64,000 nt of DNA, from NCBI GenBank assembly GCA_047291315.1, contig JBDPYZ010000009.1, forward strand, positions 1 to 64,000, given 5' to 3'. The position numbers and the translations under genes were made by a program. A model generated the notes under the pieces. That model saw only the letters and a program-made list of their open reading frames with translations. It did not search any database and had not been told where the DNA came from. Below are positions 27,850 through 37,483 of the stretch, in pieces; position 1 is the stretch's first letter; each line of letters starts with the position of its first letter. The DNA comes from Arsenophonus fragariae. GTDB taxonomy: Bacteria > Pseudomonadota > Gammaproteobacteria > Enterobacterales > Enterobacteriaceae.

Positions 27850-28075
27850 TCTTCTCGTTGGGAAGGATTGCAAAATTTAGTTGGTCTATTGTTAACTTGT
27901 ATATTTTTTTCTTTGTGTTGTTGGTTACTTTTTCGCTCAGCAACAGTTCTAGTTAAGTACTCTTAGTACAAACATGCATTAATGTTATTACTCGTATTAT
28001 GGGATTATTATTAATGTCACTTGGGATTGAATTTATTATCATAGGAGCTAAATCTATTTTTCTTGGATTACTTTA
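27850..28075 (+). pseudogene. ychE: 3' remnant of ychE (MarC family membrane protein)
   Basis: The C-terminal two membrane segments of a MarC/YchE protein are readable. LQNLVGLLLTCIFF with LLFRSATVLVKYS lies in one frame. After a frameshift, CINVITRIMGLLLMSLGIEF and IIIGAKSIFLGLL with a stop follow. In E. coli ychE lies next to adhE on the opposite strand, as here, so the remnant marks the right flank of the inserted island. Confidence 0.75.
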
Positions 28076-28576
28076 AACGAGTGAGTGATTATACCATAAC
28101 TAATTGATATTTATAATTTATTTTTAAAATTTTCGTATGTTTAAATTGTCTTAAAACCTATATTAATAATTTTATTTATTTAATAGTTGTAAATTTAATG
28201 AATTATTAATCAATTATAAAGCTAATTTCTATAGGTTTAAAAGAACACTTTTTTGCTAAGACAGTGATATTTATTTTAACTTATGTCTAATATAGTTATT
28301 AATAATTTAAAATTGAAACTTTTTCTTGCTAGGTAATCAGTCTGATTATAATGTTTATAGACGTAAGTTATGGCATCGATTTTTTCAATGAATTAATTAG
28401 TCAATTAACTGTGTGCATTATAATTTATCAAAAATTAGCCTTATTTTTATAGCTAATATGTATATATGAATATTATTATCTGACTATTATGGAAAATAAA
28501 TGTTATTGGTTAATTTATTGCTTTTGGCTTTATTTAACAGAAATAATTTTTTGTGCTTTATAATTTTATAAATATA
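28076..28576. other. gene-free spacer downstream of the ychE remnant
   Basis: About 500 AT-rich bases in which I see no ORF or repeat. In E. coli the oppABCDF operon and yciU lie between ychE and cls, and no trace of them is visible. Confidence 0.6.
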
Positions 28577-30037
28577 TTACAATAACGGACTAAAAAAATA
28601 ACAAATACGTTCGATGACACGGTTCCATAATGGGCGTTTATTCCAATTCTTCTGCATCAAAGGCGTAGAGCGAGCAATGTAATCGTATTGAACTAATATT
28701 AAATCGCTACCAAAGTTTTTATCATCAATAACAACAGTAATTTCAAAATTAAGCCAAAGGCTTCTCATGTCTAAATTCACTGAACCAATTAAACTTAATT
28801 CACCATCAACAGATAGGCTTTTAGTATGTAAAAAACCATCATTGAACTGATAGATTTTAACGCCTGTTTCTAATAATTCTGAGTAAAATGCCCGGCTTGC
28901 CCAACGAACTAAAAAAGAATTATTACGATTAGGAATGACCATTAACACCTCGACGCCCCGCATCGCTGCAGTGCAAATAGCATGGATTAGATCATCACTG
29001 GGAACAAAGTAGGGTGTGGTAAGGATCAACTGCTTACGAGCTGAAAAAATAGCGGTTATTAAAGATTGCTGTATCAATTCTTCCGGAAAACCGGGCCCTG
29101 AAGCAATGACTTGGGTTGTATGACCATTAGCTTGTTCGAATGGCATAATATTGGTATCGGGAGGAGGAGGAAGAATGCGTTGACCTGTTTCCATTTCCCA
29201 ATCAAAGGCGTAAACAATGCCAAGTGTTGTTGAGACAGGTCCCTCCATCCGAACGACGATATCTATCCATTGTCCCACACCGGCATTTTGCTTAAAAAAG
29301 CGAGGATCAACCATATTCATACTACCAACATAGGAAATATAATTATCAATAATAATTATTTTTCGATGTTGTCGTAGATCCATTCGACGTAGAAAAAAAC
29401 GGAACAAATTTACTTTTAGTGATTCTATTAGTTCTATTCCGGCTTCACGCATTCTTTTCGGTTGATGGCTGTGAAAAAAAGACCAGCTACCAGCAGAATC
29501 AATCATAATTCGGCATTTTATACCGCGTTTTGCCGCATTAATCAGGGCTTTTGTAACTTCATCAACTAATCCTCTGTCTTGCCAAATATAGAATACCATT
29601 TCGATAGTGTAATAGGCAGAGTTAATATCGCGTATAATGGTATTTAAGGCGTCTTGATAATTGGTTAAAAGTTGAATTTTATTACCTTTAACGCCAGTAA
29701 TTCCTTGTCTTTTTTTGCATAGTTGAAATAATGGTTCAGCTACTTGGCTGTTACTTTTGCAAAAAATATGTTTTGATTGTTTGAGTTTTTCAAGCCAAGT
29801 TTCAACTGATGGCCACATATCCTTTGCTTTCATTACTCGTCGCTTGCCAAGGTGTAACTCACCAAAAGCCAGGTACGCAATAACACCAACAAGCGGAATA
29901 ATATAAATAATCAATAACCAGGTTAGGGCAGAAGTAACCGGACGCCTTTTTAATAAAATGCGTATAGTAACCGTGGCGATCATTAGCCAGTACAGAAAAA
30001 GCAAAGCCCAGTTTAATAATATATAGACGGTTGCCAT
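28577..30037 (-). CDS. clsA: cardiolipin synthase A
   Basis: Inner-membrane phospholipase-D-family enzyme that condenses two phosphatidylglycerols to cardiolipin. From the ATG at 30037 it is 486 residues, exactly the E. coli length. Two N-terminal membrane helices (about 7-27 and 36-58) precede the two HKD motifs, HRKIIIIDNYISYVGSMN and HTKSLSVDGELSLIGSVN. The C-terminal FFSPLL is conserved. An in-frame TTG two codons upstream (30043) has a better-spaced AGGA site and may be the true start. Intact and expected to be active. Confidence 0.95.
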   Translation of the reverse strand: MATVYILLNWALLFLYWLMIATVTIRILLKRRPVTSALTWLLIIYIIPLVGVIAYLAFGELHLGKRRVMKAKDMWPSVETWLEKLKQSKHIFCKSNSQVAEPLFQLCKKRQGITGVKGNKIQLLTNYQDALNTIIRDINSAYYTIEMVFYIWQDRGLVDEVTKALINAAKRGIKCRIMIDSAGSWSFFHSHQPKRMREAGIELIESLKVNLFRFFLRRMDLRQHRKIIIIDNYISYVGSMNMVDPRFFKQNAGVGQWIDIVVRMEGPVSTTLGIVYAFDWEMETGQRILPPPPDTNIMPFEQANGHTTQVIASGPGFPEELIQQSLITAIFSARKQLILTTPYFVPSDDLIHAICTAAMRGVEVLMVIPNRNNSFLVRWASRAFYSELLETGVKIYQFNDGFLHTKSLSVDGELSLIGSVNLDMRSLWLNFEITVVIDDKNFGSDLILVQYDYIARSTPLMQKNWNKRPLWNRVIERICYFFSPLL

Positions 30038-30488
30038 AGGCAAAAATGTTCCTATCTTAGAGTCGGTTCAATATTATTGATTATCTGATTATTCACTATA
30101 GCAAAATAAAATTTGTTATGAATATTAAAAGTACGATTTTTAGATTAAGTGAAAGTAATTTAATGTATTTTATTAATATTTTAATTATTTTTATATTTTT
30201 TGTCGCTGTATGCCTGAGTTATAATTTGACAGATCAAGTAGTCACTCATTATTTTACACTACAAATGTTAAGTCAGTTTAGCTTAAATTAAGGGATAAGG
30301 TTGATAGTTAGTTAATATTTGTAGATCTTAATATTGCTATCGTTAATTAAAAACTAGATCGTTGCCTAATTTTTTTGACATCAAGATACTTTTTTAATCT
30401 TAGCCAGGCTATTCTTATTGAAGATAATTGCTATTTGCATTTAGAATACAAGTTATTTGATTTGCTTAATTTAAGAAAGAATTTTCTC
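30038..30488. other. divergent cls/tonB regulatory spacer
   Basis: About 450 AT-rich bases. An open frame continues upstream of tonB to 30375, but its N-terminal extension is unlike TonB. I searched by eye for a Fur box, usual for tonB, and saw no convincing match to the GATAATGATAATCATTATC consensus. Confidence 0.4.
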
Positions 30489-31208
30489 ATGCGTTGGATC
30501 TGTTGGGCATCATTTATTGTCTTATCATTATTTCTTCATGCTTCGTTAGCGGTATCTTGGTTTTTATTACAGCCTACATTATCAGTTTCGTCAGCTGAAT
30601 ATATGTCAGTAGCTATGGTTACCTTGTCTGCACCTGTTGGTATTACCAAGTCATTGAATGTAGCTTCTAATGAACCAGAAACGGTTATCGAGCCTAAAAT
30701 AGACTCTGATGTTGAATCCAAAATGGCGTTACCTATGAAAAAGAAAGTCAAGAAGGAAAAGGCGATCATTAAACGAAATCCCAAATCTAAGCAGTTAATA
30801 GAACATCCTATTAAAAAAACTATTGTCGAAGAGTCAAAACAGCAGCAAGTTAATGAAGTTAGTAAATTAGCAAGCGATGATAATGTTGTTGTTAATAACA
30901 ATCAGCAGACTAGCCAAGTGACTTCTCCATCAGTTGCCATAGATGGCCCCAAGGCATTAAGAATTCAACATCCAAATTATCCCCAGCGCGCTCGTAAACT
31001 CGGTAAAGAAGGCTATGTTAGTGTTCTATATGATATTGATAAAAATGGTAGAGTAGTTAATCTGGAAGTGGTTGATTCATCCCCTAGAGGCTTGTTCGAA
31101 CGTGAAGTTAAACGTGCGATGAATCGTTGGTGTTATGAGAAAATTTCGGCTAAGGGATTAAAAAAGACATTCCTTTTTAAAATTGATGGTTCAATTAATT
31201 TTTCTTAA
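30489..31208 (+). CDS. tonB: TonB energy transducer
   Basis: Periplasm-spanning protein that couples ExbBD and the proton gradient to TonB-dependent outer-membrane receptors. From the ATG at 30489 it has 239 residues, the E. coli length. The order is an N-terminal membrane anchor (CWASFIVLSLFLHASLAVSW), a long charged spacer, and the C-terminal domain with NYPQRARKLGKEGYVSVLYD and DSSPRGLFEREVKRAM. The spacer is Lys/Glu/Gln-rich with few prolines, instead of the usual Glu-Pro/Lys-Pro repeats. The ribosome site is weak, and an upstream start within the frame from 30375 is possible. Confidence 0.88.
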   Translation: MRWICWASFIVLSLFLHASLAVSWFLLQPTLSVSSAEYMSVAMVTLSAPVGITKSLNVASNEPETVIEPKIDSDVESKMALPMKKKVKKEKAIIKRNPKSKQLIEHPIKKTIVEESKQQQVNEVSKLASDDNVVVNNNQQTSQVTSPSVAIDGPKALRIQHPNYPQRARKLGKEGYVSVLYDIDKNGRVVNLEVVDSSPRGLFEREVKRAMNRWCYEKISAKGLKKTFLFKIDGSINFS

Positions 31209-31211
31209 ATG

Positions 31212-31256
31212 GCTTTATCGATAAAGCTTGCTTAAAGGCCAAGTTAAATTGGCCTT
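31212..31256. terminator. tonB/yciA convergent terminator region
   Basis: Two stems lie between the convergent genes: the palindrome GCTTTATCGATAAAGC (about 31212-31227) and AAGGCCAA / TTGGCCTT (31235-31242, 31249-31256) with a 6-base loop followed by TGTT. They probably end both transcripts. Confidence 0.6.
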
Positions 31257-31267
31257 GTTAAAATAGA

Positions 31268-31708
31268 TCAAGTTGAAGATGTGTTATCGGAGTTTGATAA
31301 TTGGTAATGACGTTTTTCTTCAGGCAAGCAACGGGGAGAATTATCCTCATTAACGGCAACATAAGTGAAAATGGCTTTAGTGGCTCGATAGCGTTGGCCT
31401 ACTGGTTCACTAGCAACTTTTTTGATCCAGACTTCAATATTTATGGTGATAGATGTGTTACCTGTTTTAATGCAACGAGCATAACAACATACTACATCGC
31501 CGACTGAAACTGGGTTTTGGAACGTGACCCCGTTGACCGCAACAGTAACAACTCGACCCAGCGCAATTTCTTTTGCTAGAATTGCGCCGCCAATATCCAT
31601 TTGTGATATTAACCAACCGCCGAATATATCGCCATTAGCATTTGTATCGGCGGGCATTGCTAAAGTACGGAGAACTAATTCTCCTTGCGGTAATTGTTGA
31701 TGTGTCAT
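31268..31708 (-). CDS. yciA: acyl-CoA thioesterase YciA
   Basis: Hotdog-fold hydrolase that cleaves acyl-CoA thioesters in the cytoplasm. The segment TLAMPADTNANGDIFGGWL, then MDIGGAILAKEIA, holds the conserved Asn/Gly and active-site Asp residues. FQNPVSVGDVVCCYA and INIEVWIKKVASEP follow as in E. coli YciA. It is 146 residues with a slightly longer C-terminus (E. coli 132). It is transcribed in the same direction as yciB and yciC upstream, as in E. coli. Confidence 0.94.
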   Translation of the reverse strand: MTHQQLPQGELVLRTLAMPADTNANGDIFGGWLISQMDIGGAILAKEIALGRVVTVAVNGVTFQNPVSVGDVVCCYARCIKTGNTSITINIEVWIKKVASEPVGQRYRATKAIFTYVAVNEDNSPRCLPEEKRHYQLSNSDNTSST

Positions 31709-31778
31709 GAAAAATTTACTTTTGGTATTTGCCGCAATATACCTGCGGGAAAGTAGGTATCCGTTGTTATCATATAGA

Positions 31779-32318
31779 TTACTTTTGCTCTTCTTTAGGA
31801 AGATGTTTATAGATATACACCATGCTAAGTATTGTAAATATTAGAGTGGCCGCTGTCAAACCAAAAACTTTAAAATTAACCCAAACGTCCTGAGGTAGCC
31901 AAAAGGCAACATAAATATTAACTAGCGCGCAGATAGCAAAAAAGATTGCCCACGATAGATTTAATTTACTCCAAATTTCATTCGCTAAATGGATCTCTTT
32001 ACCCAGCATTTTTTGAATTAATGGTTTTTGGGTAAAAAACTGGCTGATTAATAGTGCTAATGAAAAAATAGCGTAAATAACTGTCACTTTCCATTTAATA
32101 AAAAGATCACTATGGAAAATCAACGTCAATCCACCAAAAATTATTATTATTACTAAAGTAATTAACGAATTTTTCTCAATTTTTTTATAGATAAGATAGA
32201 TGGCAAACATAGATAAAGCGGTTGCAATCATTAATGCGCCAGATGCGTAAAAAATATCTACTTTTTTATATACAATAAAGAAAATAATGAGAGGAATAAA
32301 ATCTAATAGTTGTCTCAT
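31779..32318 (-). CDS. yciB: septation protein A / intermembrane YciB
   Basis: Five-helix inner-membrane protein (IspZ family) implicated in septation and envelope synthesis. It starts MRQLLDFIPLIIFFIVYKK and is exactly the E. coli length (179 aa). FFTQKPLIQKMLGKEI and LSWAIFFAICALVNIYVAF are conserved. The protein is strongly hydrophobic throughout. It forms a likely operon with yciA, 70 bp downstream. Confidence 0.94.
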   Translation of the reverse strand: MRQLLDFIPLIIFFIVYKKVDIFYASGALMIATALSMFAIYLIYKKIEKNSLITLVIIIIFGGLTLIFHSDLFIKWKVTVIYAIFSLALLISQFFTQKPLIQKMLGKEIHLANEIWSKLNLSWAIFFAICALVNIYVAFWLPQDVWVNFKVFGLTAATLIFTILSMVYIYKHLPKEEQK

Positions 32319-32660
32319 AAGAATGCTTGTCCTGATTCTTTTCTAGTTAATATGAATTTTTTATAATTATCTGATTAATAAATTATAAAATATCATATTG
32401 CCAATTTGTTTTATATTATAGTACCTTATTTGATAAAATGTTACACGGTTAGTAGGTGTAACATTTTTATCGATAAAATTATCTTTTAATCAATAAAGAA
32501 GCTCATGAATTAACAAATTGAAGTAATTAACTTGTTATTATGAATAAAATAAAATTAGAGTCAGAATATTGATTCGCGATGATGATTAATTGTTTAAGCC
32601 GATAATAAAATCTTACCACGATATCTAATGGCAAATAATAACAGGGGGATTTTTATCTGC
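32319..32660. other. gene-free spacer between yciC and yciB
   Basis: About 340 AT-rich bases with no ORF or repeat seen. In E. coli yciC and yciB are nearly adjacent, so this gap is an expansion or the residue of lost sequence. Confidence 0.5.
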
Positions 32661-33416
32661 TTAATTTTTTGTTTTTCCGACTAACATGTAGAGACGGAAA
32701 AAATAAATTAATGCAAAAGAGGTAAGTAAATTATTCAGTGTAAAAGAGATAATATTATTCACCACACCGGGTAAAAAACGAAATTGTCCAAGTAGCATAG
32801 TAAGTAACATTTGTAACGCTAGCCAAAGTAATAAAATTGATAGGATTAACCACCAATAACGAAATGCTATTCTCCAACTTTGACCCACAGCCCGTAGCGG
32901 CATGATGTTTTTGGCAGTTATTAAAATGATGGGCGATAATGAAAAACCGATAGCTAAAATGACACCCGGTAGGAAGAATAGCATAAAACCAAAATAAATT
33001 ATAATAGTGCAAATAGCTAGCAAAATTAACATGCTAGGTAATATATGTAACGAATGTATAAAAGCTTGCAATGCACTAATGCTATTGCTGGTACTGAGCT
33101 CTGACAAATAAGTAACTACTGAAGAAACCAATAATACTAATCCGATAAAAACCGCAGTCAATGAGAGTAGTGAAACTCTCATCATTATCGCTTTTTCTTC
33201 ATCAGATAGTTGACTTGCCCAAGTTAAAAGTTGAGTTGGATCATTTTGACTACTGAGGGATTTGACAATGGTTACCATTTCATCGATAGGAACTAGAAAA
33301 TAATAGAGTATTAGGCTGATGGTAGCTGAAATGAATGACAGGATAAAAAGGCCACTCAGCTGATTTTTAAAAAAATTAAAGCTATCGCTGATAAGTGAGT
33401 TGGCCGTAATGGACAT
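32661..33416 (-). CDS. yciC: YciC family inner-membrane protein (UPF0259)
   Basis: Polytopic membrane protein of unknown function, 251 residues (E. coli 247). It starts MSITANSLISDSFNFFKNQL. About six hydrophobic segments are visible, including FIGLVLLVSSVVTYLSEL, ILLAICTIIIYFGFMLFFLP and WWLILSILLLWLALQMLL. ITAKNIMPLRAVGQSWRIA is the family's conserved cytoplasmic loop. It keeps its place upstream of yciB. No enzymatic motif is seen. Confidence 0.9.
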   Translation of the reverse strand: MSITANSLISDSFNFFKNQLSGLFILSFISATISLILYYFLVPIDEMVTIVKSLSSQNDPTQLLTWASQLSDEEKAIMMRVSLLSLTAVFIGLVLLVSSVVTYLSELSTSNSISALQAFIHSLHILPSMLILLAICTIIIYFGFMLFFLPGVILAIGFSLSPIILITAKNIMPLRAVGQSWRIAFRYWWLILSILLLWLALQMLLTMLLGQFRFLPGVVNNIISFTLNNLLTSFALIYFFRLYMLVGKTKN

Positions 33417-33742
33417 GAAAACTGCTCCTATAACTGGTTTTTATCATCACATTTTAGTTGTATATTGTAGCTGACAGTGAAGAGAGCGTATAGCTTTTCT
33501 ATGGTAAATCTATTGCTATATCAGTAAATTTTGTGATTATTCTATAAGTAAGAATAAAATACTAAAAATAGAGTTATATTATAGTAATTTTGGATATAAC
33601 AATATAATTATTCATTTAAATAATTGATACATTAATAACCATTTGGTGATAAAAAGTTATTATTTTATTATCTGATTTGAGGGGGTAATGGCGGTAAATT
33701 ATATTTATTTCAGCCCCTTATTGGGGCTGTAAGTTAAAATAA
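33417..33742. other. gene-free spacer with a GC-rich hairpin
   Basis: About 325 bases between yciC and the BON lipoprotein gene. It contains only the hairpin at 33711-33729 (CAGCCCC-TTATT-GGGGCTG), 14 bp beyond the lipoprotein stop. This probably stabilises or ends that mRNA, though the T-run is poor. Confidence 0.55.
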
Positions 33743-34057
33743 TTATCGTATTTTCATCGAATCAATGAATGACTGTACACCTGCCACACCTTGTGTTATT
33801 TGAATTGCACGTTGAGCGTCGGCACGCGAACTGACAAAACCACTCAATTGCACACGACCTTTAAAGGTTTCAACATTGATTTGCGTTGATTTAAAGTTTT
33901 TTTCTGCCAATAATGCGGCTTTCACTTTAGTTGTAATAACCGTATCATCGATATATCCACCAGTTCCTTCTGTTTTTGCTGTCGGAGCACAAGCAGAAAG
34001 GGATAATGCCATAAATAGCACAGTACATGGCGCTGTCATTAATTTAAGATATTTCAT
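33743..34057 (-). CDS. BON-domain lipoprotein
   Basis: Small exported lipoprotein, 104 residues. The signal peptide MKYLKLMTAPCTVLFMALSL ends in the lipobox LSAC with acyl-acceptor Cys23. A single BON domain follows (DTVITTKVKAALLAEKNFK, GRVQLSGFVSSRADAQRAI, AGVQSFIDSM), the fold of OsmY and YraP/DolP that binds phospholipid membranes. It is much shorter than OsmY or DolP, which have two BON domains. It does not occupy a position I know in E. coli. Role in envelope stability is inference. Confidence 0.88.
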   Translation of the reverse strand: MKYLKLMTAPCTVLFMALSLSACAPTAKTEGTGGYIDDTVITTKVKAALLAEKNFKSTQINVETFKGRVQLSGFVSSRADAQRAIQITQGVAGVQSFIDSMKIR

Positions 34058-34283
34058 TATTCAATTCTCCATCAATATAAATGTTATTTTTATTTATAGT
34101 ATATGAATACTAAATGTGTATTTTCATCGTAGTCAATATACTGATTATTGATGAAATATAAATAAATTACAAATGAATAGATGGCATCAGTAGCGACTTG
34201 TTAAGTACAATAGCTTATTAGAATCGAAAATTAGTAATGGCAAAAATAACAAGAGTATTACTCTTTTGCCGAATTTAAAGTGA

Positions 34284-34919
34284 CTATTTTTGCGTAGCCA
34301 TTTTCATCTGTGAAACAAACTGTTTTAATTTGGCCAGTAATATATCCGGTTTTTGATGATAAATTTCAATTAATTTAACAACTGTAGAATCAGATATTGC
34401 CTCAACTATACCATTTTTGATTACATCAGAGACTTGTTTTTGTTCAGAAATGCCAAAACCTAAAAGTGGTGGAAGGACATGATATCGCAACGCGGAGGTA
34501 CGAAATGGCTGAGATTCATTCATTGGTACATGAGCTATTAAAACGGAATCGATGCCAGCATTCTGACATTGAGCATAAAAGCTATCAATACCATTGCCAA
34601 AAACTAGATTAGCATAAACTAATAAACCAATAGGAATCAAAGGTTGCATTTTACGGATCTGTGATAGTAGCTCAAAACAGTGTGTCGGAGCGATGTTTGC
34701 CTTAAGTGCACGTAAATTCGTCTTTTGAATCGTTGGAGCATCAGCTATTAGATCAGAAAAAGGAATACCAATCTCTAATGCATCGGCTTTTGCTTCAATT
34801 AATGTATCAATAATTTTTAGTGACATTTCCTCATTTGGATCGCCTAAGGTGATGAATGGAACGAATGCTCCCTGACTTTTATCATTTAAGATTTTAAACA
34901 GTTGTTGATGACGTTCCAT
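34284..34919 (-). pseudogene. trpA: tryptophan synthase alpha chain with internal deletion
   Basis: TrpA cleaves indole-glycerol phosphate. The 211-codon frame is open and starts normally (MERHQQLFKIL), with Glu49 and Asp60 present. It then jumps from SALRYHVLP straight to PLLGFGISEQKQVS. Compared with E. coli TrpA (268 aa), about 57 residues spanning the substrate-phosphate region and mobile loop 6 (the GYTYLLSRAGVTG segment) are gone. Half a TIM-barrel strand set cannot fold normally, so I call it dead despite the open frame. It overlaps the trpB stop (TAATG). Confidence 0.88.
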
Positions 34920-36085
34920 TAAATCTCTTCTTTGGCTTGCAAAATAGGATGTACAGTATAAATATCTATATCCCCACGGCCAGATAGATTAATAATCAGT
35001 AGTTGTTCTTTTTCTGCTTCTGCCTCTGCCTTGCGTAAGCAAGGGCGTGTGATGACTCTAAGGCTGGAATAATACCCTCATGGTTGGACAGTTTTTAAAT
35101 GCGGATAAAGTTTCATCATCGGTAATCGAGACATAATCAGCACGGCCAATACTGTTTAAATAAGCATGCTCTGCCCTACTGAGGGAAAATCTAGCCCAGC
35201 AGAGATAGAATAAGACTCTTTAATTTGGCCGCCATCGGTTTGCATTATGGTAGATTTCATGCCAAAGCAGATGCCAAGCCGACCATGTTTTAACGGTGCG
35301 CTATGGACGCCGGTATCAATATTAGACCGATTGGCTCAACTCCAATTAAACGCACGTTTTGCTTAGGTTTAAAAGCAGTGAAACCGATAACATTAGAGCA
35401 ACCACCGACATAAATGATTACAGCATCGGGTAAACGTCCTTCTTTGGCTAAAATTTGCGCTTTATTTTCATCAACTATCATGCGTTGAAACTCTCGTACC
35501 AGAGTTGGATAGGGATGGTGCAGGCAGTAGTGCCAAGTAAATAGTGGGCTTGGTTATAGCTGTCTGACCAATCTGGAAAGGCTTTATTGCAGGCATCTTT
35601 TAAGCTAGCTGAATCATTATTTACCGCAATAACTTTAGCACCCATCAATTGCATACGAAATACATTCGGCGATTGACGTTGGATATCTTTTTCACCCATA
35701 TAGATGCGACATTTTAGCCCTAATAATGCCCATGCGAGAGCTGTGGCAACGCGATGTTGTTCAGCTTCGGTTTCAGCAATAACTTCGGGTTTGCCCATTC
35801 GTTTTGCTAATAAAGCTTGGTCTAATACTTGATTTGTCTTATGCGTGCTGCCATGCAATATCTTCTCGTTTTAGATAAAGTTTAGTTTTAGTACCGGTTG
35901 TTAAATTGAGGCATAGAGTTAAGGCTATGGGATGGCCAGCATAATTTTGTAATAGATCGTTAAATTATTTTTTAAATTTATTATGTTGCGGTGCATAAAT
36001 AAATGCTTGCTGAAGCTTATTAAGTGTGGGAATAAGAATTTCAGGTACATATTGGCCACCAAATTCGCCAAAATAGGAATTTAAT
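34919..36085 (-). pseudogene. trpB: broken tryptophan synthase beta chain
   Basis: TrpB joins indole and serine. It is readable across frames from YFGEFGGQYVPEILIPTL near 36080, through HKTNQVLDQALLAKRMGKPE (PLP Lys), LKCRIYMGEKDIQRQSPNVF and LPDAVIIYVGGCSN. It runs on to VRLIGVEP and the LSGRGDIDIYTV-like tail, with stop at 34919. The GGAHKTN motif, glycine-rich loop and many others carry substitutions. Multiple frameshifts and stops disrupt it. Confidence 0.93.
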
Positions 36086-37483
36086 TTATTCCGTTAATCT
36101 GATAATTAAATTGTTCATTGGATTGCTATGCTTATAAATAATTAAACAATTTTTCAAAGATAATCTGTAGATTATGGCAATTTTTATACTAGGCTGGTGT
36201 TCAGTGTCGGAATTGAAATCAAGACCTATGCACCCTAACGCCGTAGCTTGTTGGCAGTTATCCGCATTTAAACCGCCGGCTAACATAATTTTATCAAGAT
36301 AGTTCACGGGTAGTAATTCGGATCAATTGAAGGTTTTGCCTGTACCACCGTCACCGCTATCAAGTAGATAACGGTCGATATTTTTTAAACTGAAACTGGT
36401 TGGAGTCTTAGTCATATTTACCGCCTGTCATATTTGACAATTTGCTGGTAATAAAGAACAAAGTTGTTGAATATCAGCTGCTGTTTTATAATTATATAAC
36501 TGAAAGGCAAATAAGCTCAATTTATGACTAATTTCAGCAATAAATGAGTTAGCTTGATGTTAAAAAACTCCAACATAGTTAAGAGGGACTGCAGCTATAA
36601 CGGTTCTTGCTTGCTCAATAGTTACTTTTCACGGGGATTTGTCAGCAAAGATCAAGTCACCATAAATTGGCACGGTTTGAGAAGCACTTAATGCATTTTA
36701 TGGGCGAGTAAGGCCACAGACTTTATTGTCACCAATAATAAGCCGACGAATAGCGAAAATTAAATTTTTATCACCCATTAATGTGCTGCCAATCAAAAAG
36801 CCATTAACTTGTTTACTGAGTTGACGAATTTGTTGGTGGTTATGAAAATAGCTGATTCACTGATGACTAATGTTTCTTCAGCTAATTGCGCGGCAAATTG
36901 TTTTATGCGATTTAAATCAATTGATAGATCGTAAAGATCACGATTATTGATGCCGACAATGTTGGCCTTAAGTCTAATAGCACGTTTCAGCTCTTGTTCA
37001 TTGTTCACTTCGGTAAGAATAACCATCTTTAATTTATCTGCCAGTGCTGCCAAAAATTGATAGGTTTGGTTATCTAATATTGATAGCATCAGCCTGGTAA
37101 GAAGGGGATAAATAGATTCGGTAGTTATCAATAATGAAGTCTTTGCACAAAATCGGTTGTGCCATGTTGTTGCTAACCAGGCGTAAATAGTCAAAACTGC
37201 CGTGGAAATATTTTTCATCAGTCAACATTGATATCGCGGTCGCATAATTTTGGTAATCTTTAGCAATTTGCACAAGATCAAAGTGATGACGAATAATTTC
37301 TTTCGATGGTGAAGCTTTTACATTCCAGAATAAATGCCGGATGGTTTTGCGACAGGGCAGTATAAAAATCACGTTCACTTGGTTTAACTTGCGCAATAAA
37401 GCTAGTTAATGGTTGCTTTAATTTTCTCGCAGCTAAATATGTCACTTTATCAGCAACAATTTTTGTAGAATAGTCGCTTGCAT
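36086..37483 (-). pseudogene. trpC: broken bifunctional trpC(F): IGP synthase / PRA isomerase
   Basis: The fused enzyme makes indole-glycerol phosphate from phosphoribosyl-anthranilate. From the ATG at 37483 (AAGGAA ribosome site) the pieces IVADKVTYLAARKLKQPL, FLWNVKASPSKEIIRHHFDL and AISMLTDEKYFHGSFDYLRL are readable. KDFIIDNYRIYLSPSYQADA, VNNEQELKRAIRLKANIVGI and NNRDLYDLSIDLNRIKQFA follow. TrpF-domain parts (AGGLNADNCQQATALGCIGL, DFNSDTEHQPSIK) come last. Many frameshifts break it. It overlaps trpD by TAATG. Confidence 0.93.

Noticed and set aside
30044..30488. Fur box upstream of tonB
   Set aside because: No stretch approaches the GATAAT-type consensus closely enough in an AT-rich background.
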